Part shown: positions 40,865 to 50,778 of the stretch, piece by piece
Layout of the letters: each line of letters opens with the position of its first letter
Numbering within the stretch: position 1 is the stretch's first letter
Source of the DNA: Hyphomicrobiales bacterium
GTDB lineage: Bacteria > Pseudomonadota > Alphaproteobacteria > Rhizobiales > Aestuariivirgaceae
Reading direction: 5' to 3'
Length of the DNA: 64,000 bases
Assembly (NCBI GenBank): GCA_016710435.1
Contig: JADJVV010000001.1
Coordinates: forward strand, 1,448,501 to 1,512,500
The notes under the pieces: model-generated
The model's database searches: none
Told to the model about the DNA's origin: nothing
What the model saw: only the letters and a program-made list of their open reading frames with translations
Program-made: the position numbers and the translations under genes

Positions 40865-40888
40865 GGGGCGGACCCGAAGGTCCGCCCC
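40865..40888 (-). terminator. UUCG-loop terminator between dppA and dppB
   Basis: On the minus strand GGGGCGGACC, loop TTCG, GGTCCGCCCC (ten perfect pairs) is followed by TTTTTTCTT down to 40856. It lies just after dppA and just before dppB, the position where many ABC operons limit read-through so that binding protein is made in excess. Confidence 0.93.
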
Positions 40889-40901
40889 AGCCTTAGAGTG
40901 T

Positions 40902-42500
40902 TTATTCAGCCACGTCCACGTCCTGGAACTCATGGGCTCCGAACGGGCTGATCTTGTAACCCGAGACCGACTTGCGCGCCGGTTCGAACACGGTGGAATG
41001 TGCAATGTTGAGCCACATGACCTGGTCATGATGGATCTTCTGCATTTCCTGGTAGATCTTGGTGCGCTCGGCCGTATCGGTGATCGAGCGTGCCTTCATC
41101 ATGTCTTCGTTGAACTTGGCATCGCAGAGCTTGCCAAGGTTCTGGGCAGCGGGCTTCCCGTCCTTGTCGCAACCGGCAAGGAAGAAGAAGTTGTCCGGAT
41201 CGCCGTTGTCGCCCGTCCAGCCGAGAAGGCCGAGCTGGTGTTCACCGGCCTGCAGGCGCTTGCGGTATTCACCCCACTCGTAGGACACGAGCGTGGCCGT
41301 GATGCCGACCTTCGCGAGGTCCGCCTGCATCATTTCCGCCATGCGCTTGGCATTGGGGTTGTAGGGGCGCTGCACCGGCATCCACCACAGGTCCGTCTGC
41401 AGGTCCTTCACGCCGGCGGCTGCCAGCATTTCCTTGGCCTTTTCGGGATTGTACTCGAAGTCCACCGTCGAGTCGTCATAAGACCACATCGTCGGCGGGA
41501 TCGGGTTCTTCGCCTTCTGGCCAGCGCCCTGGTAGACTTCCTTCAGGATGGAATCGCGGTCGATGGCCATGGCCAGCGCCTGGCGCACTTCCAGCTTGTC
41601 GAAGGGCGGCTTCGTCGTGTTCATGGAGAGGTAGCCGATGTTGAGGCCGGCCTGCTGCATGAGGTTGACGTCGGCGTCCTTGCCCATGGCTTCAAGATCG
41701 GCCGGGTTCGGCGCGATCATGATCTGGCATTCATTGGCCTTGAGCTTGGCGTAGCGGGCCGTCGGGTCGGGCGTGATCGCGAAGATCAGGTCATCGACCT
41801 TGGGCTTGCCCGCCCAGCCCTCGAAGGCCTTGTAGCGGATGACGGCGTCCTTCTGGTAGTCGACGAAGGAGAACGAGCCTGTTCCAACCGGAATTTGGTC
41901 GAACTGTTCCGGCGTGCCCTTGTCCATCAGGAACTTGGCGTATTCGGCCGAGTGGATGGTGGCGAAGTCCATGGCGAGGTTGGCGATGATCGGAGCGTTC
42001 GGCTCCTTGAGCTTCATCACCACCGTGAGGTCATCGGACTTGGTGATGGAGTCGAGCAGGTCCGGCATGCCCATGTCGTTGAAGTAGTCATAGGCGCCGC
42101 CCGAGACCTTTGCATAGGGGTGCTCGGCCTTCCACATGCGCTCGAACGACCAGATCACGTCATCGGCATTGAGGTCGCGGCTCGGCGTGAAGCCGTTGAC
42201 GCCGGAGTGGAACTTCACGCCCTTGCGAAGGTGGAAGGTGATGGTCTTGCCGCCGTCGGTGATGTCGTAGGATTCAGCAAGCGCGGGCTTGGGCTCCGTG
42301 GTGCCGGGGGCAAACTGGACGAGCTTGTTGTAGACCGGACGCGCCGCATCGAGCGACGTACCCGTCGTGTTCATCGACGGGCTGAAGTTTTCCGGCGAAC
42401 CTTCCGAACAATAGACCAGCGACTTGGCATTGGCCGCCGCTGCCGCGGCCAGCATCGAAGATGCCAGCAGGGCAATCCGGAGGAGGTTTCGTGATGTCAT
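40902..42500 (-). CDS. dppA: Family 5 ABC peptide-binding protein
   Basis: 532 residues: a signal peptide (MTSRNLLRIALLASSMLAAA, cleavage near residue 25 after ANA) and an SBP_bac_5 fold (YCSEGSPENFSPSMNTTG at the mature N terminus; FHLRKGVKFHSGVNGF). The LLGWTGDNGDPDNFF block is typical of DppA, which binds dipeptides, haem or 5-aminolevulinate. It leads the dpp operon. The ribosome binding site GGGAG is nine bases upstream, and the leader has a small repeat, AATCCG and CGGATT at 42519-42536, of unknown meaning. Confidence 0.93.
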   Translation of the reverse strand: MTSRNLLRIALLASSMLAAAAAANAKSLVYCSEGSPENFSPSMNTTGTSLDAARPVYNKLVQFAPGTTEPKPALAESYDITDGGKTITFHLRKGVKFHSGVNGFTPSRDLNADDVIWSFERMWKAEHPYAKVSGGAYDYFNDMGMPDLLDSITKSDDLTVVMKLKEPNAPIIANLAMDFATIHSAEYAKFLMDKGTPEQFDQIPVGTGSFSFVDYQKDAVIRYKAFEGWAGKPKVDDLIFAITPDPTARYAKLKANECQIMIAPNPADLEAMGKDADVNLMQQAGLNIGYLSMNTTKPPFDKLEVRQALAMAIDRDSILKEVYQGAGQKAKNPIPPTMWSYDDSTVDFEYNPEKAKEMLAAAGVKDLQTDLWWMPVQRPYNPNAKRMAEMMQADLAKVGITATLVSYEWGEYRKRLQAGEHQLGLLGWTGDNGDPDNFFFLAGCDKDGKPAAQNLGKLCDAKFNEDMMKARSITDTAERTKIYQEMQKIHHDQVMWLNIAHSTVFEPARKSVSGYKISPFGAHEFQDVDVAE

Positions 42501-42674
42501 GTTTTATCTCCCTGATACAATCCGTGAAACCGGATTGGGAGCGACCTAAGCAGTTTTTTGACCAATTGGAAAGTTGACGCCTGTGCACTGCGGGAAACCC
42601 GGCCGGGAGCGCCCGCATTGGCCGTTCGGGCAGCGTTTCAGAGACCCGGCCGGCAGCGGGGGTGAACCTATCAA

Positions 42675-42692
42675 CTTTGACGCTTGTCAAAG
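42675..42692. promoter_or_regulatory. Inverted repeat in the promoter of the ABC exporter operon
   Basis: CTTTGAC, spacer GCTT, GTCAAAG is a perfect 7-bp inverted repeat about 20 bases before the first possible start codon. TTGACG within it (42677-42682) can serve as -35, with TAGCCT 17 bases later as a weak -10. It may be a repressor site; no regulator gene adjoins the operon. Confidence 0.4.
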
Positions 42693-42712
42693 CGGCTGAT
42701 AGCCTTGCCGCT

Positions 42713-43437
<725 letters not shown>

Positions 43438-43441
<4 letters not shown>

Positions 43442-45801
43442 TCCGCGCGTTGGACAGGAAGATGCTGCGCGATCTCCGCCGCCTGTGGCCGCAGGCTCTG
43501 GCCATCGCGCTCGTCATGGCGGCAGGCGTTGCCACACTGGTTCTGGGCGTTGGCGCATATCAATCCCTCTCGGCGACGCGGGAGCACTATTATGAATCCA
43601 ATCATTTTGCCGACGCCTTTGCCAGCCTCACGCGGGCCCCGCTGTTGCTGAAGCGCGACATTGAGGCGATCAATGGCGTCGCGGCAGTTGAAACGCGGGT
43701 CGAGAAGGTTGCCCTCGCGGATCTTCCGGACATGTCTGAGCCTGCATCCGTGTTGCTTGTCTCGCTGCCCGAAACCGGCCGCCAGGTGCTGAACCGCGTC
43801 TACCTCAGAAGCGGCCGCTTGCCCGAACCGCAGACGGACGAGGCCGTTGCAAGTGTTGGCTTTGCCAAGGCCCATGGTCTTGCCGAGGGCGGTGTGATCC
43901 GTGTACTGATCAATGGCCGTCAGCGGGGCATTCGCATTGTCGGAACGGCGCTTTCGCCCGAATTCATCTACACGCTCGGTCCAGGAGCCCTGATGCCCGA
44001 CGAACGGCGCTTCGGCATCCTGTGGCTGCCCGACACGGTTCTGGCCCCTGCCTACAATCTCGACGGTGCGTTCAACGCGCTTGCGGTGAGCCTTGTGCGG
44101 GGGGTGAACCCCGAAACCGTGATCGCCTCCATCGACAGGCTTCTGGACCGTTATGGCGGCCAGGGCGCCTACCCGCGAAAGGACCAGCAATCGCACGCCT
44201 TCCTTGATGCCGAGCTGCAACAGCTTCAGGCCATGAGCCGCATCCTGCCGCCCATCTTCCTCCTCGTATCGGCTTTCCTTGTGAACATGACGCTCTCGCG
44301 TCTCATCTCGCTCGAACGCGAACAGATCGGCCTGCTCAAGGCCATGGGGTATTCCTCCTTCGCGGTCGTGCGCCACTATGGCGGCTTCGTGACGGTGATT
44401 GCACTGGGCGGCATCGTGATCGGCCTTGGTGCCGGGGTGTGGCTCGGTGTCGGTTTGGCCAAACTCTATGCCCGGTTCTTCAGCTTCCCGTTTCTGGTCT
44501 TCACGCGCGATCCCGCCGTCTACGGCATTGCGGCCGGAGCCACCTATGCGGCAGCATTGTTCGGCGCGGTGAACGCGGTTCGCGAGGTCGCCTGGCTTTC
44601 ACCCGCAGTGGCAATGGCCCCTCCCGCACCCCAGCACTACCGCAAGCTGCTTTCCTTCATGCCCCGCCTTCACCTGCACTTCCGCCAATCGACCGTGATG
44701 GTCACGCGGCACCTCACCCATTGGCCCTTCCGTACGACGACCAGCATTCTGGGTGTTGCTCTCTCCGTTGCGATCCTCGTGGGCTCGCTGTGGTCCTTCG
44801 GCTCCATCGACCACATGATCGATATTACCTTCCGGCGGAGCGACCGGCAGGATGCCGCGATCACCTTCACGGAGGTTCGCCCGCAATCCGCCCTGTACGA
44901 TGTGCGGCGGCTCCCCGGCGTCATGCGGGCGGAACCCTTCCGCGCCGTTGCCGTCAAATTCAGCAATGGTGCAGTGGAGCGGCGTGTCTCGCTGGTGGGC
45001 CGCGAACACGGTGCAGGGCTCGCGCGCGTGCTGGATGGCGATCTTCGTCCCGTCACGCTGCCGGAGCGCGGTGTCGTCATTTCAGACAGCCTTGCCCACC
45101 TGCTCCGGCTTCGCACCGGCGACATGGTGACTGTGTCGGTCCTCGAAGGCCGCCGGAAAACCCATCTGGTCCCGGTCTCGGCCATCGTCACCGGCTTCAT
45201 CGGCCTCACGGCCTACATGGACATCGAGGCCATGAACAGGCTTTTGGAAGAAGGCCCGGTCATCAGCGGCACCTATCTGGCGCTGGATGCCAGCAAGCAC
45301 GATGAGCTGTTCTCGACACTGAAGGCCACGCCGGCGGCAAGTTTCATTTCGCTGCAATACATCGCCCTGCAGAAATTCCGGGAAACGCTGGCGCAGAATG
45401 TCAACATCATGATCAGCGTCTATGCCACGCTGGCCGCGATCATTGCCTTTGGCGTCGTTTACAATTTCGCGCGCATCTCCCTCTCGGAACAGGGGCGCGA
45501 GATGGCCAGCCTGCGCGTCCTGGGCTTCACCAAGGCGGAGATCTCGGCCCTCCTCCTGGGTGAATTGGCAATCGTCGTCCTCTTGGCACAGCCCTTGGGC
45601 TGGGGCCTCGGCTATGTCTTTGCCTATGTCATGACAGAAGGCTTCAGAACCGAGCTTTACCGGGTACCGCTTGTGGTCAACCGCAATGTCTACGCCTGGG
45701 CAAGCCTGATCGTATTCGCCGCAACAGCCATATCGGGTCTCATCGTCCGGAGGCGCGTCGACAGGCTGGACATGATAGAAGTCTTGAAGACGAGGGAATG
45801 A
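43438..45801 (+). CDS. Duplicated FtsX-domain ABC permease
   Basis: 787 residues. One N-terminal helix (18-40), a large periplasmic domain, an FtsX domain (about 262-390), a central helix (about 430-455), a second periplasmic domain, and a second FtsX domain (about 655-780). This ten-helix YbbP/DevC-like design differs from MacB, which has four helices. It starts at a GTG overlapping the ATPase stop. With the ATPase and the HlyD protein it likely forms a tripartite-type envelope exporter. Cargo is unknown; lipids, glycolipids or antibiotics are known for relatives. Confidence 0.85.
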
Positions 45802-45802
45802 C

Positions 45803-46990
45803 ATGCTTCGCCGGATCGCCACCATACTGATCGTCTTGCTCACCGGTGCGGCATTTGCCTGGGCGCTGTGGCCGCGGCCGCTGGAGGTCGAGACGGCGGT
45901 GATCGCCAGCCACGACATCGCCGTCACCGTGGAGGAAGAGGGCAAGGCCCGCATCCGCGAAGTCTATACCGTGTCGTCGCCCATCGCCGGGCAGACGCTG
46001 CGCATCGGCCGCCACGCTGGTGATGACGTGCGCGCGGGTGAAGCGGTTGTCTCCATCCGCCCCGTTGCGCCGGGCTTGCTGGATGTGCGTCTGCGCCGGG
46101 CCGCCGAGGCCACTGCCGCATCGGCCCGGGCCGGCGTTGACCTTGCGGCGGCGGACGTGAAGCAGGCGGAAGCCCAACTGGCATATCTTCGCACCGAACT
46201 GTCCCGCGCCGAACGGCTGGCGAAGCAGGGCACGATTTCAGAAAGCGCCCGCGACAAGGCACGGCTTGCCGTTGACACAAGCGCGGCCAATCTTGACAGC
46301 GTGAAAGCCTCGCTCAGCGTCCGTGAGCGCGAGTTGGAAAAGGCGGAAGCCGCCCTCATCGAAACGGCGGCGAGTGACGACACATGCTGCACCGACATCA
46401 AGTCACCCGTTGACGGTCGGATCCTCCGCGTGCTGGCCGAGAGCGAGCAGGTCGTTCAGGCGGGAACACCGCTCCTCACCATCGGCAATCCGTCTGATGT
46501 GGAAATCACCGCAGATCTTCTCTCCCGCGATGTCACCGAAATCAGGCCGGGGGCGGAGGCGCAGGTTGAAAATTGGGGCGGCCCTCCGCTCAGGGCCACG
46601 GTGCGCCGCATCGAGCCCTCTGCCATCACAAAAACGTCTGCCTTGGGAATCGAGGAGCAGCGCGTTCCCGTGATCCTCGATCTGGCCGAACCCCAATCTC
46701 CGCAAGGCCTCGGTGACGGATTCCGCGTCGTCATCAGCATCACGGTATGGCAGGGCAAGAACGTCCTGGCTGTCCCGGTTGCCGCCCTGTTCCGCCAGGG
46801 AGATACATGGGCCGTGTATCGCGACGACAACGGCAAGGCGAAACATCAGGAGGTGTCGCTTGGGCGGCGCAATGATGCTTACGCGGAAGTGCTCTCGGGC
46901 CTTGCGGCAGGCGATGTTGTCGTCCTGCACCCCTCCGATGAAATCGAAGACGGCTCCGCCATCAAGCCTATCGCTGCGGACCAGCGCTGA
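45803..46990 (+). CDS. HlyD-family periplasmic adaptor
   Basis: 395 residues. A membrane anchor (residues 4-20) is followed by a beta/lipoyl half-motif (YTVSSPIAGQTLRIGRHAGDD), a long coiled coil (about 95-190, many Ala, Arg, Glu), the matching lipoyl half (DIKSPVDGRILRVLAESEQ) and a beta-barrel. This bridges an inner-membrane pump to an outer-membrane TolC channel. It starts one base after the permease stop. No TolC homologue lies in the window, so the channel must be shared. Confidence 0.9.
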   Translation: MLRRIATILIVLLTGAAFAWALWPRPLEVETAVIASHDIAVTVEEEGKARIREVYTVSSPIAGQTLRIGRHAGDDVRAGEAVVSIRPVAPGLLDVRLRRAAEATAASARAGVDLAAADVKQAEAQLAYLRTELSRAERLAKQGTISESARDKARLAVDTSAANLDSVKASLSVRERELEKAEAALIETAASDDTCCTDIKSPVDGRILRVLAESEQVVQAGTPLLTIGNPSDVEITADLLSRDVTEIRPGAEAQVENWGGPPLRATVRRIEPSAITKTSALGIEEQRVPVILDLAEPQSPQGLGDGFRVVISITVWQGKNVLAVPVAALFRQGDTWAVYRDDNGKAKHQEVSLGRRNDAYAEVLSGLAAGDVVVLHPSDEIEDGSAIKPIAADQR

Positions 46991-46995
46991 TAGAG

Positions 46996-47889
46996 TCAGC
47001 GCGCTGAGACTTCGCCCTTGTAGTAGGGCAGATGATCCACGCGCGGCACATAGGTCCCGTCCTTCCGGCAGCGGTTGATGTGAAGCGCAATTTCTTCCAT
47101 CGTTGCAAACCAGACATCGCCGGTCCCCAGCATGTATTCGATCATCTTTTCGACGCGGAGCCACCGCGACAGCCGGCCGCTGACGAACGGGTGCCAGATA
47201 CCGATCCACAGGCCGCCGCCGGCACTGCGCATCGCTTCAAACTCGGCGAGGAAACCTTCCATGGCCCTCTCCGGCGCCATGATCTGCATGACATAGTTCA
47301 GATCGATGGAGTGAACATAGGGCGGCCAATCATCCGTCGCCCAATTCGCTGGCAGTTCGACCAGCTCACCATTTGCCGTCTGAAGAATGTAGGGAACATC
47401 ATCGCCCATCAGCGACGAGTCATAGAGAAAGCCCTCTTCGATGAGCAGGTCCGCCGTGTTGTCCGAGAAGTTATAGAGCGGCGAGCGGTTTCCGCGGGGC
47501 CGCTGTCCCGTGTGCTTCACGATCGTTTCAATGGACCGCTGCATCCAATACTGTTCGTCTTTTCGCGACAATGAATTGGGTGCCTCGTGGATATAGCCAT
47601 GGAAGGCGACTTCATGACCGTCCCTCACCATGGCTTCGACGGCAGCGGGATAGTGCTCGATGCACCAGGCCGGCACGAAGAATGTCTGCTTCAATCCATA
47701 GCGCCGGTACGCCTCAAGAATCCGGGGCACGCCCACTTCAGGACCGTACTTCAGCATCGATATGGTGGACACGCGGCGGAAGGAATCCTTCGGGTGTTCG
47801 AGATGCACCAGGCTGTCGGCATCCATGTCGAACGTGATGGCACAGGCGACCTTTGCACCGTTCGGCCAGGGTACGGGGTTCCTAATCAT
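46996..47889 (-). CDS. NodB/PuuE-like polysaccharide deacetylase family hydrolase
   Basis: 297 residues with a NodB-type TIM-like barrel. The metal motif starts at AITFDMDADS (Asp near residue 20) and continues with HEVAFHGYIHE, giving two histidines; NRSPLYNFSDNT is the third conserved block. The sequence resembles the HpPgdA/PuuE branch, whose members include allantoinase-like and cyclic-imide hydrolases as well as peptidoglycan deacetylases. It has no signal peptide, so it is cytoplasmic, which argues against cell-wall work and for hydrolysis of a cyclic ureide or imide. It lies 22 bases after lysR on the same strand. Confidence 0.8.
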   Translation of the reverse strand: MIRNPVPWPNGAKVACAITFDMDADSLVHLEHPKDSFRRVSTISMLKYGPEVGVPRILEAYRRYGLKQTFFVPAWCIEHYPAAVEAMVRDGHEVAFHGYIHEAPNSLSRKDEQYWMQRSIETIVKHTGQRPRGNRSPLYNFSDNTADLLIEEGFLYDSSLMGDDVPYILQTANGELVELPANWATDDWPPYVHSIDLNYVMQIMAPERAMEGFLAEFEAMRSAGGGLWIGIWHPFVSGRLSRWLRVEKMIEYMLGTGDVWFATMEEIALHINRCRKDGTYVPRVDHLPYYKGEVSAR

Positions 47890-47911
47890 GGTCTGACATC
47901 TCCACTTGTTG

Positions 47912-48811
47912 TCATTGCAGCACCAGTTTCGGCAGGCATTGCCGAAACGCCTTGATCACCGGTCTCTCTGCGTCACTTTCACGATACGCAATATTGTGCA
48001 GCGACTTGAATGTATATGTGCGCGGCCTGATGGACCGCAGCATGCCGTCCTTCACCCATTTGTCGGCATAGTGATCTGGAAGAAAACCGATGAACTCGCC
48101 AGAGAGGATCATCATCAGCTGAGCCTCCATCTGCATGATCGAGGCCGCTGCACGGGGATGCCCCACCCGGTAGAGGTCGTCAAATTGCCGGTAGGCCCTC
48201 ACGGAGAAGCGCGTTGCGTCAATGACGTCTTGCGTGATCGTGCTGTCACGGCGCGCAAACAGGGGATGCCCCTTGCCGCAGTACAGATAGTGGGGCTCAT
48301 TGTAGTAGGGCTGATAGACCATGCCGGCAATTTTCTGGGTGAGCGGACCAAGGATGATATCCCGGTCGCCGTCTGACAGGCGCTGTTCCAGTTCCGACGG
48401 AGTTCCCAGAAACACGTCAACAAAGATATCGAAATCGGGCTTCATCAACCGGGCGATGATCTTCTGCAGGCCAAGCTGAGAACTCGTGAATGTCCCTTCG
48501 GATGCCCCGATCTTCAGCCTGCCCGTCACACCGCCGCTCACCGATGAGATGCGGGCCTGGAAGTCGTCAATATCGGCAAAGAGCTTGCGCGCCGCATCAT
48601 AGGTGGCCTGACCGACATCGGTGAGGCGGAATTTATGACGGCCGCGCAGGCAGAGCTTTGCGCCGACGCGCTTTTCCAGTTCTGCAAGGTGCGTGCTGAG
48701 GGTCGACTGTGAAAGGTTGAGTGTGATCTGGGCTTCCGAGAAGCCGCCGGCATCCGCCAGCACGACGAAGACCCGGAGCAAGCGAAGGTCGATATTGTCG
48801 AGACGGCGCAT
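47912..48811 (-). CDS. LysR-family regulator of module 1
   Basis: 299 residues with an N-terminal winged helix-turn-helix (GGFSEAQITLNLSQSTLSTHLAELEKRVG, here split over residues 22-50) and a periplasmic-binding-like effector domain. It shares DLRLLRVF, LYCG.GHPLF and a GFLP(D/E)H motif with the LysR at 54768-55694, so the two are close paralogues. It is divergent from the ABC operon starting at 48942, with a perfect inverted repeat between, and is probably cotranscribed with the deacetylase. Likely role: activator of the module in response to its substrate. Confidence 0.9.
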   Translation of the reverse strand: MRRLDNIDLRLLRVFVVLADAGGFSEAQITLNLSQSTLSTHLAELEKRVGAKLCLRGRHKFRLTDVGQATYDAARKLFADIDDFQARISSVSGGVTGRLKIGASEGTFTSSQLGLQKIIARLMKPDFDIFVDVFLGTPSELEQRLSDGDRDIILGPLTQKIAGMVYQPYYNEPHYLYCGKGHPLFARRDSTITQDVIDATRFSVRAYRQFDDLYRVGHPRAAASIMQMEAQLMMILSGEFIGFLPDHYADKWVKDGMLRSIRPRTYTFKSLHNIAYRESDAERPVIKAFRQCLPKLVLQ

Positions 48812-48833
48812 GGTTGGGAGTTTTCACCCGTTC

Positions 48834-48861
48834 TGATACATTGACGAATTTCAATGTATCA
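48834..48861. promoter_or_regulatory. Perfect inverted repeat between lysR and the module 1 ABC operon
   Basis: TGATACATTGA (48834-48844), spacer CGAATT, TCAATGTATCA (48851-48861): 11 perfect pairs, AT-rich, 23 bases upstream of the lysR start. Size, position and symmetry fit a LysR autoregulatory binding site that also controls the divergent transporter operon. Confidence 0.75.
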
Positions 48862-48941
48862 ATCCAAAAATGGAGATGGAAGTCGATGTAGAAAAGTATC
48901 ACTGTTCGGGAAAAATAAACATCACGTGAAGGGAAACGTCC

Positions 48942-49970
48942 ATGACATTCAACAAGAATGCGAAGCTCATGCCGTTGTTGCGCCGCAACCTGTTCGGCGG
49001 CACCGCCATGGTGTTGGCCGCCGCCGGATGTGTGGCTCCGGCCCAATCGGCGGAGACGATCCGCATGCTGGCTCCTACCTGGCTCGGCTTCGCGCCGGTC
49101 CATGTCGCCAATGACCTCGGCTGCTTCAAGGACGAAGGCCTCGAGGTCGACTACAAATTCGAGGATGACCGCACCAACGTTCTTGCCGCTTACACCCGTG
49201 GCGACATCGAAGTGGATATGCGGACGGTCGGTGAGCATCAGGGCCGCCCGCGTGACCCCGATACTCCGGGTGTCATCATTGGAACCATTGACGAGTCCGT
49301 GGGCGGTGATGGCGTCATCGCCGATGACGCGATCAAGTCGGTTGCCGATCTCAAGGGCAAGACTGTCGCCGCCGAACCCAACATCCCGGCCCGCCTCCTG
49401 CTCCAGCTCGAATTGAAGAAGCAGGGTCTCAAACTGTCCGATCTCCAGATCAAGGACATTGCGACCGCCGATACCGGCGCCGTGTTCGCGGACAGTTCGA
49501 TCGCGGCCGTCGCAACCTATGAACCGTTCATGACACAAGCCGTGAAAAGTTCGACGCGGGCGGGCGCCAAGGTGCTCCTGTCGTCCAAGGATTACCGTGG
49601 CATCATCATCGATGTGATTACCGCGCGGAAAGACGATCTTGCCGCCAACCCGAAGAAATACGCGAGCTTCCTGAAGTGTATCTACAAGGCTGTCGACTAC
49701 AGCAAGGCCGAGCCCGATAAATTTGCCGAACTCGCGGCACCCCACTTCGGCCTGACCGTGGCCGATGTGAAGGACACACTCGCCACCAGCCTGGCCTATA
49801 CGCCGCTGGCCGATGCGCAGGGCTATCTGGGCAAGGCCGGGGAGCGCGGGAAACTTCATGATATTTTCGATGAAGTGATGCAGTTGAACCTCGACAATGG
49901 TGCGGCTGACAACAAGCTGGATTCAAACCAGCAGATCGACAATTCGGTCATCAACACCGTGGCACCCTAA
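48942..49970 (+). CDS. NitT/TauT-type ABC substrate-binding protein, module 1
   Basis: 342 residues, NMT1/SsuA-like fold, as in binding proteins for nitrate, taurine, sulfonates and thiamine precursors. An N-terminal signal (about residues 14-36) carries AAAGC, so it could be a lipoprotein or be cut later at AQSA. TIRMLAPTWLGFAPVHVAN is the mature start and DLKGKTVAAEPNIPARL the ligand-site region. AAGGG eight bases before the ATG supports the start. It opens the operon of transporter, two dehydrogenases, creatininase and ureohydrolase. Substrate unknown; a guanidino or ureide compound is inferred from the enzymes. Confidence 0.88.
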   Translation: MTFNKNAKLMPLLRRNLFGGTAMVLAAAGCVAPAQSAETIRMLAPTWLGFAPVHVANDLGCFKDEGLEVDYKFEDDRTNVLAAYTRGDIEVDMRTVGEHQGRPRDPDTPGVIIGTIDESVGGDGVIADDAIKSVADLKGKTVAAEPNIPARLLLQLELKKQGLKLSDLQIKDIATADTGAVFADSSIAAVATYEPFMTQAVKSSTRAGAKVLLSSKDYRGIIIDVITARKDDLAANPKKYASFLKCIYKAVDYSKAEPDKFAELAAPHFGLTVADVKDTLATSLAYTPLADAQGYLGKAGERGKLHDIFDEVMQLNLDNGAADNKLDSNQQIDNSVINTVAP

Positions 49971-49991
49971 GCGCGGGAGCATGCTGTAGAG

Positions 49992-50774
49992 ATGTGGGCC
50001 GACCTGCTCAGATTCAGGGGAAGAAGTTCTGGCACGGCAGATCTTCTTCTCGGCAGCCTTGTTGCAGCAGCGCTTCTCTTGTTCTGGGAGCTGATTGCAC
50101 GCGCGGGGCTGGTCGCGCCCCAGTTCCTGCCTTCACCCAGCGCCGTGCTCAAGGCCATGTGGACCATGACGGTGAGCCAATCGCTTCTCTGGCATGCCAT
50201 GGTGTCCACGTCGCGCGTGTTGCTGGCCTTTGCGATCGCTGCGGCCATGGCCATCCCGATTGGCATCCTGATGAGCAGCTATCGTATTGTAGGGGCCTCA
50301 CTGGAACCGACGATCGATTTCATCCGCTATCTCCCCGTTCCGGCACTGGTACCGCTGTCGATCATCTGGTTTGGCGTCGGCGAGACAACGAAGATCTTTC
50401 TGCTCTGGCTCGGTACATTCTTCCAGCTGGTATTGCTGGTCGCCGATGACATGCGCCGCGTGCCGCACGAATACGTCGAAGTTGCCTTCACGCTCGGTGC
50501 CAAGCCGCATTCCGTGCTGAAGGATGTGGCGCTGCGCGCCATGGGCCCGACTCTGGTGGACAATCTCCGCATCACGCTGGGCTGGTGCTGGACCTATCTC
50601 GTCCTGGCCGAAATCGTCGCGGCCGACTCCGGATTGGGTTTTGTGATCTGGTCAGCACGCCGCTATGTGAAAACGCCGGAAGTCATGGCGGGTGTGGTGG
50701 TGATCGGCATCATCGGTATTGTGACGGACCAGCTGCTGCGCATGCTGCACCGGCGCATGTTCAAGTATCTTTGA
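49992..50774 (+). CDS. NitT/TauT-type ABC permease, module 1
   Basis: 260 residues with six predicted helices and the EAA loop VEVAFTLGAKPHSVLKDVAL (about 158-177). VAPQFLPSPSAVLKAMW is the typical N-terminal block of SsuC/TauC permeases. Starts 21 bases after the binding-protein stop. It pairs with the ATPase at 50779. Confidence 0.92.
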   Translation: MWADLLRFRGRSSGTADLLLGSLVAAALLLFWELIARAGLVAPQFLPSPSAVLKAMWTMTVSQSLLWHAMVSTSRVLLAFAIAAAMAIPIGILMSSYRIVGASLEPTIDFIRYLPVPALVPLSIIWFGVGETTKIFLLWLGTFFQLVLLVADDMRRVPHEYVEVAFTLGAKPHSVLKDVALRAMGPTLVDNLRITLGWCWTYLVLAEIVAADSGLGFVIWSARRYVKTPEVMAGVVVIGIIGIVTDQLLRMLHRRMFKYL

Positions 50775-50778
50775 CGCC

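Noticed and set aside
48812..48941. Guanidine-I or other riboswitch upstream of the module 1 transporter
   Set aside because: The gap is explained by a DNA palindrome and a short leader; no conserved riboswitch core was seen. The module 2 gap of 89 bases is also too small to hold one plus a promoter comfortably.
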